Position numbers and translations under genes: made by a program | In this document: piece by piece, positions 1 to 12,015 of the stretch | Position numbering within the stretch: the stretch's first letter is position 1 | Layout: each line of letters starts with the position of its first letter | NCBI GenBank assembly: GCA_040954595.2 | Contig: CM082593.2 | Span: 5,332,001-5,396,000, forward strand | Length of the DNA stretch: 64,000 nt | Direction of reading: 5' to 3' | From: Balanoglossus misakiensis | Taxonomy: Eukaryota > Hemichordata | Notes under the pieces: generated by a model | What the model was told of the DNA's origin: nothing | Seen by the model: the letters and a program-made list of their open reading frames with translations, nothing else | Database searches by the model: none

Positions 1-3000
1 TTCTAAATTTCTCTATAAAGGACGACGCAGTAAAATATTTCATATTATTTTTGTTTGAATGGACTTGTTTGTACTCTTTGTTGAGACATGTTTGCTGTTG
101 CTATTCCCGTCGCTTGTTGCTTTTGTGTGATATGATATTAAGGTATGTCAAAAAAATAAAATGACAATCTTAAATCGGGGAAAAATGACAGCGACAGGTA
201 ACTTATTACGAATCGTTCAGCGTGCGTCAATTCGTAGGTTATTCGTAATAATTGCCGACATGACATCATGAACTGTCTCATCTGTATGCAGACTTTGCAC
301 ATCACACATCTAGCCGGGCATGCAAATTTCCTGTCTGTAGAAGCAACATCATCAGATTGACTGTGTAACCTTCATTTCCGATCAATTTAATATCACATTT
401 TTTTCAGATATCTGGTTCTGGGATAACTTAAAGGTCAAAAATCGTGCCCAAAATGCGTCGTAGTCGTTCAGCTAACTCAAAATTACTGTTTTACATTGTT
501 GTTTTTGATACAGACATACTGCTAACATATGTCCCGTAAATTATATGTCGTCGTCTATTTTTATCATCAGGTCTGACAAAATGAATTAAAGTTATGTAGC
601 AGTCTGAGATCAACAGTTGAAATTACAGCATGAGCTTTCGGGAACATGTAGTCCCCTTCATCAGATGCACTCGTGGAATGAACAGAGAAACAGAGAATCA
701 TGGGGTATTCAAAGTAGAATATATGTGCAGGACCAGGTGCATCAGAAAACAAAAGAAGGGTTGGGTGTGAAAATTGAACAATGGAAATGTTAATGGAAAT
801 GCACATTTGTAAATGGGGTAGTGGACATGTGGATAATGCTAGTAATCAAGCGATGGCGAGTGGGACAAAAATTATTACACATCAAAGTTTTCATTCCTAC
901 CTTCAAGGGGTGTTGGCGGAGGGTAGGAGACCGGGGGAAATGAGCTGTCTCAACAGTGCCGAGGTGGATATTAGCCGTCGTTGATATCGGTCAAACACGT
1001 TCAACTTGCGGACGCTTCTATGTCTCTGTACAGTCGCCACTGTATTTGCCGCTGGCGGGATATAACGCTGCGATCAGGACGAGTTCCATCGATGTAATTG
1101 ACGGGATTTCCTCTACATTTAAGCCATCTGTGGTATTGGGGCGCATGCGCGAGTTTGAATTGGCGGTTTTGTTATGCTTGGGGATTCATGAATATACATG
1201 CGCTGTCAATTTATGCAAAAGCGCAAGAGGCATGTACTGTAACAAAGGCGGGGACATAAAATGTGAATAAACGTCCACATTGCACGGAAAACACGAAAGA
1301 CAAGCGTTTGTTTCTGCTCGTCAACAGCTTACCGATCAAGTCAAGGAATCTAATTCGCATATAATTGACAAGTCAGTCGGCATTTTGTGCAATGATTGGC
1401 TGATTCATTCAACCTTCTCTTATCTTTGAAGTCTTGTGTCACACGCGGTATGCCATGCGTGAACGAGTGAAACGAAAGCAATTTTGTGCTGAATTGCATT
1501 CATTGGAAAAATTGTGCAAGTATAAATAAAGTCATTGGAAAATTTTTGCAAATTAAACATTTTCGGTTTTGTGGAAAATTACAACTTGCAGGCATTCGAC
1601 CTTTTATTATTATAAAAGGGGCAATTAAGAGGTGAGAAATGTCAAGTACAACTGAAAGACGTCAACGCAACGTTGCGCGAATTTTGCGTCATTGGAGCGG
1701 CACTGATTGTCACGAGGGGAAAGTCACGACATCCACACCTTACCTTGAAGGAGGTGTTTCCTTTTCAAAAGGAAAGCGCTTTCGCTTGGTCAACCTGTAT
1801 TATACCGTGTTTTTTAGGATTTACCTAAGAAAATTGCCCGTAAACACAAAGGTAAATTAAACTGTCTACTACACTGGTAGCGTATTATTCTTGTTTAGAC
1901 TGAGAATGAAAATCGACTGTCCCGCGCAGAGTTTAGAATTAGAAAGCTAAATTGTCTACCATTTGAAATTCAATATGGCCGCCAAACTCCGCGTTCTTTC
2001 CATGAACAAGTATCGGTTTCTATGAAAACAAGATGATAACATCCTTGCATGGTTTCTTGAGCATGCGCACGTGATTACATTGGAGCAAACAGGGAGAAGG
2101 CGAAAGTAAAGGGAACATTTGCGCGGGAATTGATTGAAGGTTAGGTAAAACTTTGTATTATAATATGTGGCGCGTCCTCCGGATTCGACAACATCACGCG
2201 CGCTGTTCAATCGGTCTCACACGTCAGATAACCGGTTCCCGTTGCTTTTTTTTGACGTGTATGAAAATGACAAATTAATCAGTCTGAATGAGCATAGGAA
2301 ATAAATGCATGTCACCCACATTATAAAATGAAGTGGGGACCAACTTGAAGGAGCATGTTCCTGCGTCACAAATTATCCTGAAGGGAAAATTGCTAATAAG
2401 GTGTGAAAGGCGTCTATTTTAGTACGTCTTCCTCCATTGAGACGGCTGCGTTTTGAGCGTAGGCGGCGCTCCCAAGGACGGAAACTACTTTTCAAAAGGC
2501 AGGATGATCAAAAACATTTTAGTCTCGTTAGATACCACTAAACCTTCTGGACCCCATTGTAAGGAAAAATCTCAGTCATAAGCTACAAGACAGCCGGGCT
2601 CTGAAAAAGTACACGGAAGTCAAACTTTTACTCTGAATTCATAATAATTTAATAATAATTTAATTTGCCATTTTGGAAAAGTATTTAGCTTTCTCAGATA
2701 TCTTATTTCGCACACTCCAGCCATGCATTATCATTTCGGCGCTCATCGGCGCGCCGGCCTGGACGATCTCATATCGGAGCAAATTATCGAGAGAGAGAAA
2801 AACATTAGAGATGGGTGTCTAACCACCTCGAGAATTTAGCACGCTTGACGACACGGGCTTCGCGAAAACCCGAATTTCTGTTAAACTTGATTGAACACAT
2901 TCGTGATGGAAATCAGTGTTTTAGCTGTGAGGATGTAATACCCCGCTGATTATATGTGACCGTATCGCGCAAGACACCTGGACAATGACCCCCGCTGACT

Positions 3001-5406
3001 CGTGGGTTTCTCCCGTGTTCATTTACCCTGCGTGGCATTAATCTAATCTGGCTTATATATTAAGGGATTCTTCAAGAAGGAGTCAATTTCAAGGCTCCAA
3101 TCTTTTTTTTAATTATCTTCATGTGATACTACAGCTTCCCATCCCGGAGTCCCCTTTCACATTCGCGTTCGGCAGAAGAAAAAAATGATTTACAGGATTT
3201 GGGTCAGTCTGACTTTGCAGTATTCACTTCGCAGATTAGATGGTGAATAGACACCTTTTGCTCGACTTCAGCGGTCGTGGCGACTCGTGCATTATTAAAG
3301 TTTCGGCACTTTTGACAGATTTATCAATATGCCACGAGGCAATAATTGATATCCAAACCAGCAAGACAGTTTGCATGTTGTAGGTTGTGAACCCATACTA
3401 AAAGTGTTCTGTAATTGTCTATGTTTACCCGGGGTGTTTTCTTCAGTAACTTCATCTCGGATCAATGTTAATACCTCACGTGGTAAATGTATTATATTTT
3501 ATTAAAATGGGATAATCTTATTTGCATACTGGTCGCTCAAATCGATTATTCAAGAACAAATGATCGGTGTATTTATTATACTGGTATTCTGCATCGTAAT
3601 GTTCTTCTGCTACTACGAAATAAGTTCTATCAACATTTGCATTGCATTATTTGAGTGTAACTTAGTTTAATGTAAGAAAGGGTTTGCTTACATACGTCCA
3701 ACGTTGGAGGCGCTCTTGGCGATGTCTTTTGTTGGCCTGCACGATCGGGACGCCACCATTTTGAAATATCTACGGGAGAACACATACCATTAAAAGAAGC
3801 TTGGCTATTGAGGGAGGAGAGTCCCACTAGGGGAAAACAATTGCATATGTAAAGCACATGTACATGTATAAAATAGAGAAGACACGAGATTTCGTAGTAG
3901 CTAGTAGGTCTATGAGGTCTCTTACCGTGTGTTGACAGGTGCATTGACAGCGGAACCGCATTAAACCTGTTCTACATTCTTGTCAGTACGAAAACATCAG
4001 CTGCACACGCTAAAATAGGACGCATTCTGCACCGGTTCCATGCAAATTAAGGCCACATCAGATATCGTGACAAGAAGGGACAGTATTGCATGGTGGCACG
4101 CGACAATCACCATTCAGCGTACGTGCTGTATGAATGTCGAAATTGCGTGATAAATTCGGCCAACCGCAGAGAGAGAGAGTCAAACTGTATTTCACCTGAA
4201 TGTCACTCACTGTATTTTTACCTTCTCCGATCTTCGGTTGAGTCTCCGCTTGTCTAAAGTCGTGACATGACATGCACTGATGTCCGCCATCTTTGTCAGC
4301 TGTCAGCAAAACGTGAGAATGTTGTTGGTTTCTTTACTCCAGTACTCTGACACCTGCATTGGAGTTGGGTGACATTCGTCCAACGCAGTACATGTAATCG
4401 GTACTGCGGGGGGAAACGTGACATCTTCTCAGTAAACCTAGCCACTGACTGAAAAATATTGTCCTGGGGATATTTTTATGATGTGCAAAATATGTAAAGT
4501 AACCATTTAGGGGCAATTTCTGTCAGTTTGGTAAAAAAGAAAAGAAAACCCTACTTTTCAAAAACTGTCGATTGAAGTTTGATGACTCGATAAAAGCTAG
4601 TACAGAACAGACTTGTAACTATCAATAGTTGTATATTATTTTACCCATCATAAATTCTTTTTTATTTCCACAAATTGATTTAACCGATATGAGAAGAGAT
4701 TATAAGTGACCTTGATATACTTAGAATTGAGCAACTAATATTGGGTGCTGATAAAAAGAATGGGTCTGGTATGAACTACTGTTCTATGCACGGCTGGTAA
4801 AAAGTTAAAATATGATCCAACCGGTGTGTCAACATGCTCGTCTTTGCGTTGTTGACTACACAGCTGTGCCAGCAACCGTTGGAAATGTGTGTCTTCAAAG
4901 GAGGTCAGATAAGTGCTTACATCCATAGAAAATATGTCAATAGATCCATTATCCCTGATAAGCTTAATTTCCCATTAAAGTTTCATCAAGGTCACATTTT
5001 ACAAAGGAACTTCAATACGATTTTCTTGATCCATTATACTTCAGTAATGTACAGTGAGATCATATGATTAAATATATCATTCTTAACGTTGAGAATATTT
5101 TCAAAGTGCGCCTTCATTATGATTTTGACAATATATCGAAGTACATGTACGCACGTTTAGCCATGGTCAGTCCAGGGTACTAGTATAATACCCATTGAAT
5201 CGGGCGGTGAGCGATTCACCGTTAGCGTTATCACTAACTCTGTGGGAATAAACGCACCTCTCCAACAGGTGGTTTAAATTTATGAGGTTTTACTGTAGGT
5301 TGAATAAAGGGATGTGTGTTCGGACACATTGTCCAACACATACTGCTCTGTCTCACCACATCGCGGTGCCCACTCTCCTCAGTCAAGTCTAGGGTTGCAG
5401 TCTACG
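1..5406. other. Intergenic region upstream of the amylase gene
   Basis: No reading frame here looks like a real exon. The open frames are short, lack convincing splice sites and match no family I recognise. The stretch holds one copy of a dispersed 246-bp repeat (581-826), listed separately. The last 100 bases before the amylase start codon are probably its 5' untranslated region, because no splice acceptor or competing upstream ATG in the coding frame is needed there. I cannot place a promoter with confidence. Confidence 0.6.
581..826 (-). repeat. Dispersed 246-bp repeat, copy 1
   Basis: This segment matches 6336-6581 in the same orientation without indels, with about a dozen mismatches over 246 bases by eye. 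The repeat is assigned to the minus strand because its recognisable motif reads that way. That motif is CTGATGA at 658-664, a six-pair stem with a five-base loop, then GAAA at 636-639, which resembles a hammerhead ribozyme core. Hammerhead motifs are known in Penelope-like retroelements and retrozymes, so a non-autonomous relative of these is a reasonable guess. No open reading frame of an element protein is present. Confidence 0.85.
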
Positions 5407-5835
5407 ATGAAGGTCCTTGTCGCTCTGGGACTATTCGCCCTTTTCACGACAGCGAGCTGTCGCCGAACTGCTGAAGAATGGAAAGACAGAGTCATCTACC
5501 AGGTAAACAAAAACACGGTCAATCGCATTCTTATGACAGACCCTTAACACGTTTTTCTGTTTGGAATTGAAAAAAAAAGGAAAATTGTTCGACAATCTAC
5601 GAAAATTTAATTCTGTTGACCATGTTCTACTTTTTGTCAGATTTTGACGGATAGATTTGCCGCACCGGGTTCCAGTACCTGGATTCCATGCGGTGATTTG
5701 ACCGGCTACTGCAATGGAAATTTCCAGGGTGTAGTCGAACAGCTAGACTACATTGCAGGTGAGACAGACATACACAGACATATCTACAGACAGACAGACA
5801 GACAGACAGACAGGCAGGCAGGCAGGCAGGCAGGC

Positions 5836-5880
<45 letters not shown>

Positions 5881-8800
5881 TGGCGACGGAGACAGTCGGA
5901 TGAAAACATCAAGTACACGAAAATGAAAATCGCCGTTAAAAGTATAGTTGCAACACCGCAGGACACTGGTATCTTATCAATATGTTTAACCGCCTAACGG
6001 ACTTTACGCTTTATGATATTGTTTTCAAAAGATGTTTTGATAACATAAAGTACACGACCTACAAATGAAGAATTGTGCTATCTCATTTTTTTCTCCGATA
6101 GGAATGGGGTTCAATGCTATTTGGATATCACCTTTACCCGAACACACCGAAGGCGATTACCATGGTTACTCGGCAATAGATTTTTACAAAATCAGTTGGC
6201 ACTGGGGAACAGACAAAGATTTTAATGATCTTATTGCCGCTGCCCATGCGAGAGATATATGGATTATGGTTGACGTGTAAGTTTTTCCTTACTTGAATCA
6301 CGTCGGAGTATTGCCGTGTTGATCTTCGGTACAATATGAATTAAAGTTATGTAGCACTCTTTGATCAACAGTTGAAATTACCGCATGAGCTTTCGGGAAC
6401 ATGTAGTCCCCTTCTTCAGATGCACTCGTGGAATGAACAGAGAAACAGAGAATCATGGGGTATTCAAAGTAGAAAATATGTGCAGGACCAGTTGCATCAG
6501 AAAACAAAAGAAGGGGTGGGTGTGAAAATTGAACAATTGAAATGTTAATGGGAATGCAAATGTGTAAATGGGGTAGTGGACTGCAGAAAACTGACAGTTA
6601 TTTGTACTTGAGAACGCCATCTACCGCCGTGTCTTTTGTTTATATCGTTTACTTTTCCACAGGGTAGCCAACCACATGGGCATCGGTGACATTGCAACAT
6701 ACAACCCGTTCAACCTGCAGGAGCATTATCACGAGTATTGTGACATCACAGACTGGAATGATTCGTGGCAGGTAAGAAAGTCCGACGGTGACTTGTATTT
6801 CGATATGCCCATTCTGTACATTGAAATCTCGAGGAAATCTACCACGAATTCCAGACTGTCGAGTCCACCAACAGGACAAAATTTTGCACGTCATTGATCG
6901 CGCCCATTTTTCCTTCTTTGTGTACAATAATATCGAACTAAGTTTCGGCCAAAAAAAACAGCTTCGAAAACGTCGCTATTTCAACATCACTTACAACGTA
7001 TAAGTAACGGTGTTTACCACTAGACGTGACGTCACTGATTATCACCGAATGCGACTGCCTTGATACTTATACCCTGATAATTACGCTGCAAATATGTCCT
7101 CAACAACGCTCGCCTCTATCTTGCAGGTGGAGAACTGCTGGCTATTCGGTCTCCCCGACTTGATGCAGGAAAACGCGTATGTAGACACTGAGCTGTGTGC
7201 TTGGATATCGTGGTTGTTGACCACATACGACATTGACGGTTTGAGAATCGACACTGTGTCGCACGTAAGTATATGACAATCTCACATCATGATATAATTT
7301 ATCTCTTGCCCAACTGCAGCTACTGGCTGTTTTTCTTCGAGTTTCAATATTAAAACAACTGAGACTAAAACTGGTGTGGTGTATCCCATACCAAGGTACC
7401 TAAATGGTTCTGGGAGAATTTCATGGCAGCAGCCAATATCTACGAAGTGGGGGAAGTGTACACAAGCGACCTCAACAAGATCAATTACTACATTCCACCC
7501 ATGGACGCCGCTTTGAACTACCCGTTCTACTGGACAATGAAGGATGTCCTTATTTGGGGCAAGAGTATGCGTGACCTGGCAAACAAATACCATGAAATGG
7601 TGAGAATGCTTTGTTAATCACACATCGTCAAGTCACACACGTGCAGCCGATTTACTTGTGGGGTTTACCACCGGCGAATGTATACATGTACACGAGATAA
7701 TAAAAGTAGTCCCGTCGTGAGTGTACACATGTATATATATGCGAATAATGTAGTCCCGTCTTGGACGCGGTTTTTGCGGTACAGCACGGCATTTTCAGTC
7801 ATTAGGCCTATGAGACGAAGACTTAATACATACTGTCACCCGCCTCCGGAAAGATGTAATTGTACCGACCCCTGATCGTTTTCAGAAAGCAATGTTTGGC
7901 GCCGGCATGCACCTGATGGGTTCGTTCGCAGACAACCATGACCAGGCCAGATTTTTGTGCGACAGAGACTCTTGGACGCTGTTGAAGAATTACATCATGT
8001 TGGTGCTGACAATGGAGGTAAATCGATTTCTACATTTCAACAGCACAAGGTGATAATCATTTTTGCGGGGCGTAGATACATCTGTCTGTCGCTTTCTGTG
8101 TTAGACTTGTATGTGCAATGAAATATTCCAATGACGTAACGTTTTTGTTGTTTTGTTGATAGGGTATCCCTATTGTATACTACGGCACAGAGCAAGGCTA
8201 CAGTGGCTGTGCCGACCCGGCCAACAGAGAGTCGTTGTATCCAAATTACGACACGAATCACCACCTCTATTGGGTAAGTAGCATGCCATCTTCGGTGACT
8301 GACAAGTACGTTTTTGTACGACACGGTATATGTAGGTGGATGGGCGGACGGACATGGATTGTCACATGCACCACGTTGTTTCACTATTCTACAGGCATCT
8401 AATTAAGCGTACGACTTCTTTGTATCTTTCTGCTTCCAGTTTACTGCTACGACCAATTATTGGCGCGGCGTGCTTGGTACTTCCTTTACCAGTGCCGACC
8501 AAATTGAAAGATGGATTGACGACGATTTCTACTCTTACACAAGACACGATGTAAGTTCTATTCTTATCTGGTAACGTTAAACGTGAGTTTCAGATTAAGG
8601 ACTATGAATATTGTCTCCAACTCATGACATCACCCTCAGTACCTTGGTGACACTTGCGCAGAATAGTTACAGGTGAACCAAGGAGATTACTTAGACAATT
8701 TGCAATGACACGTGTCGTTTGGTAAATGATAAACTATCAGTAGGATATACATGTATTTCGTGGTAGATACATAATGAGTGATTTCATCTTTAGGCCATGA

Positions 8801-9277
8801 TGTGCGCCACCAAAGTTGGAGACTTGGGGAGCTTCTCTCGCCGTGTTACATACCACAATTATCCCATTGGCACCGGTAAGTTGTAGTGCAGTTCACATGA
8901 CCATTGATTTTGAAGTATGAAACCGAAAATTAATGTCTATTAAACTGATTATATGCCGTTGTGGTCTCTTGCAAAATGAAACGAGCTGAATGTTGTCGTA
9001 TATCGCTAACAATGTGCCAATTTCATGACCCCGAGTGACCCAACATCTCGGGTATTTTTCTTACAAAAATAAATAATGGAATCAAATTATAAGACTTGAT
9101 ATATTTTCTTTTGTTTCAGTATTGGTCAATATCTACAACACCAATGACAAAACCACGGTGGAGACCTATGGTATCGATATCACCATCACAAATGGCGAGG
9201 CTAAACTCTACTTGCCTGAGAGTTACATCAACGCCTACGCAGCTAACGCGCCAGCCCAGCAAGTGAAGGCAAACTAG
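5407..9277 (+). CDS. Secreted alpha-amylase, fungal-type GH13_1, 11 exons
   Basis: This is a complete gene for an enzyme that cleaves internal alpha-1,4 bonds of starch and glycogen. Exons are 5407-5502, 5641-5758, 6102-6276, 6663-6771, 7127-7264, 7396-7599, 7886-8017, 8163-8273, 8440-8550, 8794-8875 and 9120-9277. All introns are GT-AG and phases agree throughout, giving 477 residues, close to Aspergillus TAKA-amylase. Residues 1-18 form a signal peptide. The GH13 signatures are intact: DVVANH (129-134), the nucleophile Asp208 in GLRIDTV, the acid/base Glu232 in VGEV, Asp299 in DNHD, and the calcium-loop LPDL motif. Similarity is to the fungal/Dictyostelium-type subfamily rather than the usual bilaterian amylases (GH13_15/24). 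Intron 2 carries a long CAGA repeat and intron 3 a dispersed repeat copy. The start was chosen because it opens directly into the signal peptide. Subfamily placement is from recognition, not a tree. Confidence 0.95.
5787..5880. repeat. CAGA/CAGG tetranucleotide microsatellite
   Basis: Perfect CAGA units surround an inner block of CAGG units at about 5811-5836. The tract begins about 28 bases after the exon 2 donor of the amylase gene and lies wholly in intron 2. Open frames across it (runs of Cys-Leu-Ser-Val or Thr-Asp-Arg-Gln) are translation artefacts of the repeat. Confidence 0.97.
6336..6581 (-). repeat. Dispersed 246-bp repeat, copy 2, in amylase intron 3
   Basis: This is the second copy of the element at 581-826, in the same orientation. 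It lies within the 386-base intron between amylase exons 3 and 4 and makes up most of it. On the minus strand the box that reads CTGATGA in copy 1 reads CTGAAGA here, so the hammerhead-like core is altered. The stem and GAAA box are unchanged. Its presence shows the intron tolerates insertions and that the repeat was mobile or duplicated in the recent past. Confidence 0.85.
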
Positions 9278-9314
9278 AGTGGTATTAACAAAACGGCCAA
9301 TCAACCCTAGCTTA

Positions 9315-9337
9315 CATGCATGCATGCATGCATGCAT
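9315..9337. repeat. ATGC tetranucleotide repeat
   Basis: About five and a half ATGC units lie in the 3' untranslated region of the amylase gene, between the stop codon (9275-9277) and the polyadenylation signal. The unit is self-complementary and could form a short hairpin in the RNA. Confidence 0.9.
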
Positions 9338-9393
9338 TGATTGTGTGTGAAACTTGATTTGAAATAATTTGAGTACAAAAAAATGTAATTTAT

Positions 9394-9399
9394 AATAAA
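9394..9399 (+). promoter_or_regulatory. Polyadenylation signal of the amylase gene
   Basis: A canonical AATAAA hexamer lies 117 bases after the amylase stop codon, a usual distance for a 3' end. A second AATAAA at 9455-9460 touches the start of the ATG microsatellite and could be an alternative signal. Confidence 0.6.
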
Positions 9400-9460
9400 C
9401 TAATCCGTCAAACTGGTCCGATGTGTCATTGTCATTTAAGGCGGCTCCTTGGTTAATAAA

Positions 9461-9493
9461 ATGATGATGATGATGATGATGATGATGATAATA

Positions 9494-9575
<82 letters not shown>

Positions 9576-9642
9576 CGATGATGACGATGATGACGATGAC
9601 GACGATGACGACGACGACAATGATGATGATGATGATCCCCGC
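9461..9642. repeat. Long ATG trinucleotide microsatellite
   Basis: ATG/GAT units run for roughly 180 bases, with ACG interruptions toward the right end (about 9573-9619). The tract starts right after the second possible polyadenylation signal of the amylase gene. The six frames give poly-Met, poly-Asp, poly-His or poly-Ser runs, which are artefacts and not genes. Confidence 0.97.
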
Positions 9643-11159
9643 TGGACGTTAGAAAACATACGTGACCAGACACACTGTTTTGTACATGAAAATTTAATTT
9701 TAAAATTCCTTGTAAAAGAACCAAATCGTTGAATTGACAGAGACTTATACCCTAAAAATCATATACAAACATTGCTCTCGATGATAAAATTTCCATCGTT
9801 TCACATATTGCTTAGCAACGGCTAATGTAAATAGAAACTGGAATATCAGAAATTCGCGATACAAAACATATCAATCGAAGGCACGGATATGCAACTCGAG
9901 CACGACTGATAAAAAACACATATTTATAAAATATGTGGTTTTTAACAGTGTTTAAAAAGTGCAATTTTAAACCTTGTTAACAAAGCAGGCGTAATCACTG
10001 AACAAAATTTGCATCTGAAACTTCACAATCTCTCAATAATATATGCATCACGTTTAAATATGCAAGGTCGCACTGTAGTGATCGCTTTTTCTTAGTAGTA
10101 CGTGTCTGGAATACAATGCAGAAGTCCAGATCTATATCATGGCACCAAAATGCCAGCAGTATAAACCAATATAATGGTAGCCTCTTCAAAACTCCACTTT
10201 TGAGCTGTCACCTTGACTTAACGTTTCCCCATGAAACAAACATAATACAAACAATATTTTCCGATTAAATCCACCAAATTTAGACCAAGTGTAGTTTGTA
10301 CTGTGTTAGTTATTGTGAGAACAAACGTGCGACTCCGTAGAAAATATTTACACGAGTGTATCCATACTTGGAATCGGCGTGTTAATGCGAATATCTTGCG
10401 GGTGTATTTACCTCGCATATGATAGTCTGGTTTCCTTTTCCATGTCTATCGCTGGCTGCGCTGTCACGGTGTTTCCGGTCTGCGTTGCTTCCATGCGAGC
10501 TGAACCAAGGGCCTGGGCTGATTGTACATGCAGGCACACCGATAAACAATTACTCCGTTTGGGTCTGTAGCGAGTAAAACTTGAAAGTCTCAACCGTCCA
10601 CGAATTCTGGGAACTTGGAATACGCTGACGGCAAAATCTTCGCAGATCAGATCGCGTGGTGTATACGTGTCATAAACTGGTTCCAACTGCCGCTAGCTGC
10701 GTGCGCTGTGCCAATAAACGCCGCCAAGTGGCAGAAGATCGGGGAACCTTCGATCGTTCAAACAGCGTCGTCAGCGGCAGAAAGTGAACAGGTAACCCTG
10801 ACTGACAGTATCTCTCTCCAGCAGAGTACGCCGTCAGCGGTCAGAGTTGATTCCTGGCCAGTTGGATCGAATACTACTCCAATGGCCGCGACAAACACAT
10901 CAAACACACTATTGAATCATGGACGTCTTCCGTTTTCCCAACTCATGCTTGCTTAGGCTGTATACAGATTGATCTCTTCTGGCATATTACCTCACAATAC
11001 TTTAGTTAAAATGTGGAATAAAAATTCTTCACGTAGGAAAATGCAAACAATTGTTGTTGTTGTTTTTATCAGTAATAAATTATCACAAATATAAGAAACC
11101 AAGCACCAGCCTTGATAACGAAAGATGGAGCTTCGGACCATCCGTCAAAGTCTCGTCAC
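9643..11159. other. Spacer between two convergent genes
   Basis: This lies between the amylase 3' end and the last exon I can propose for the minus-strand membrane gene. The part at 10400-10960 is richer in GC than its surroundings and has several overlapping open frames on both strands. One minus-strand frame ends in a good splice donor (GAG followed by GTAAAT, intron side at about 10411 and below). A plus-strand frame stops at 10956, with AATAAA at 11017-11022. I could not build a consistent exon chain on either strand, so no gene is called. More 3' exons of the minus-strand gene may hide here. Confidence 0.4.
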
Positions 11160-11337
11160 CTGGGCCTCTGCGTCATCGGCGCCCTCATCGTCCACATTTT
11201 CACCGAGGTAGAGGGCCAGCGGTTGTTCACGGGACTGCGCGCGCAGCAGAGGATTCTGACTGGAGTGCGCAAGGTCGTTATTACAGCAACAGTGGCAGTG
11301 TTGATGGTGAGGAAGGTTGTGACGCCTATAAATATAC
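11160..11337 (-). CDS. Candidate tail exon of the mucin-like membrane protein
   Basis: On the minus strand a pyrimidine-rich tract ends in TAG at 11338-11340. A 178-base open segment follows and ends at a CAG|GTGACG donor. Its first base would complete a codon begun by the AG at the end of the 18445-18739 exon, so a phase 2 junction fits. It encodes 59 residues: a His/Cys-rich start, a polar middle (LLRAQSREQPLALYLGE) and an acidic end (DDEGADDAEA). This looks like cytoplasmic-tail sequence, but I recognise no domain. A second acceptor 12 bases further in (exon start 11325) would keep the frame. The next exon was not found, so the end of the protein is unknown. A frame on the opposite strand is also open, which lowers confidence. 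Confidence 0.35.
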
Positions 11338-12000
11338 CTAGACGCAGCAAAAAGAGAGAGAAATAATGTGATTAGTTCGCATTAGCGGTAATATGATCAC
11401 ACCTGAGCATTAAACAAAATCCCTTCAACAATGGCCAGCCACGTCGAAACAACAATTCCACTTTTTTTTTCTTTTGCAAGCCGACACTTAGGTGTAATAA
11501 TACACAGCACGTTTTGAAAACCCTGTAACAAGCTTAAAGGTTGCGATGACATTTTATCGGATATGAAAACAAGCCGCAGCCAATAGACATAGCGTAATTG
11601 GTTTTCAAATTACTATGTGAATTTTGTCGTAGGTGTTCCAGACGATTTCATGAAAAAAACGTACAAAAATTGAAGCTATATTTAACGTAATGTAGATCCT
11701 TGGCTTTTGCATGACATTGCTTGCTTTTCCTACGCGCTCGCGTGAAACGTGACACAGTGAGTATTAATATATATAGTCATTCTACAGAAACTATCCCTCC
11801 GGTCAGTTTGGACGCAATTCGTCTTATCTTTCAATATGGCGCCAGCGTTTTAACATGATGCTTGCTGTACAGAATTATGAACTCCTTTTGGTAAAACGTC
11901 AATATCTGAACCATAAGTCTTTACCTATATTACACTAGTGACTTCAGATTCGCACAGACAGGGTTGATTAAGACGTTTCAAAAATACGTTTTCGTCTTTA

Positions 12001-12015
12001 CCCCCCCCCCCCCCC
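12001..12015. repeat. Poly-C run
   Basis: Fifteen consecutive cytosines. No coding context is present. Length may be unreliable in sequencing. Confidence 0.9.

Noticed and set aside
567-806. 79-codon minus-strand frame, repeated at 6298-6507
   Set aside because: It falls inside the dispersed 246-bp repeat and differs between copies. There is no sign it encodes an element protein.
5627-5997. Cys-Leu-Ser-Val and Thr-Asp-Arg-Gln repeat proteins on either strand
   Set aside because: These are frames through the CAGA/CAGG microsatellite in amylase intron 2 and are removed by splicing.
9116-9724. 202-codon minus-strand frame with a poly-His run
   Set aside because: It reads through the ATG microsatellite and the antisense of the amylase last exon. 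The poly-His is a translation of the repeat.
11112-11366. Plus-strand frame with two hydrophobic stretches
   Set aside because: It overlaps the candidate minus-strand tail exon, which has a better acceptor, a donor and phase agreement. It has no splice or polyadenylation context of its own, although it is not fully excluded.
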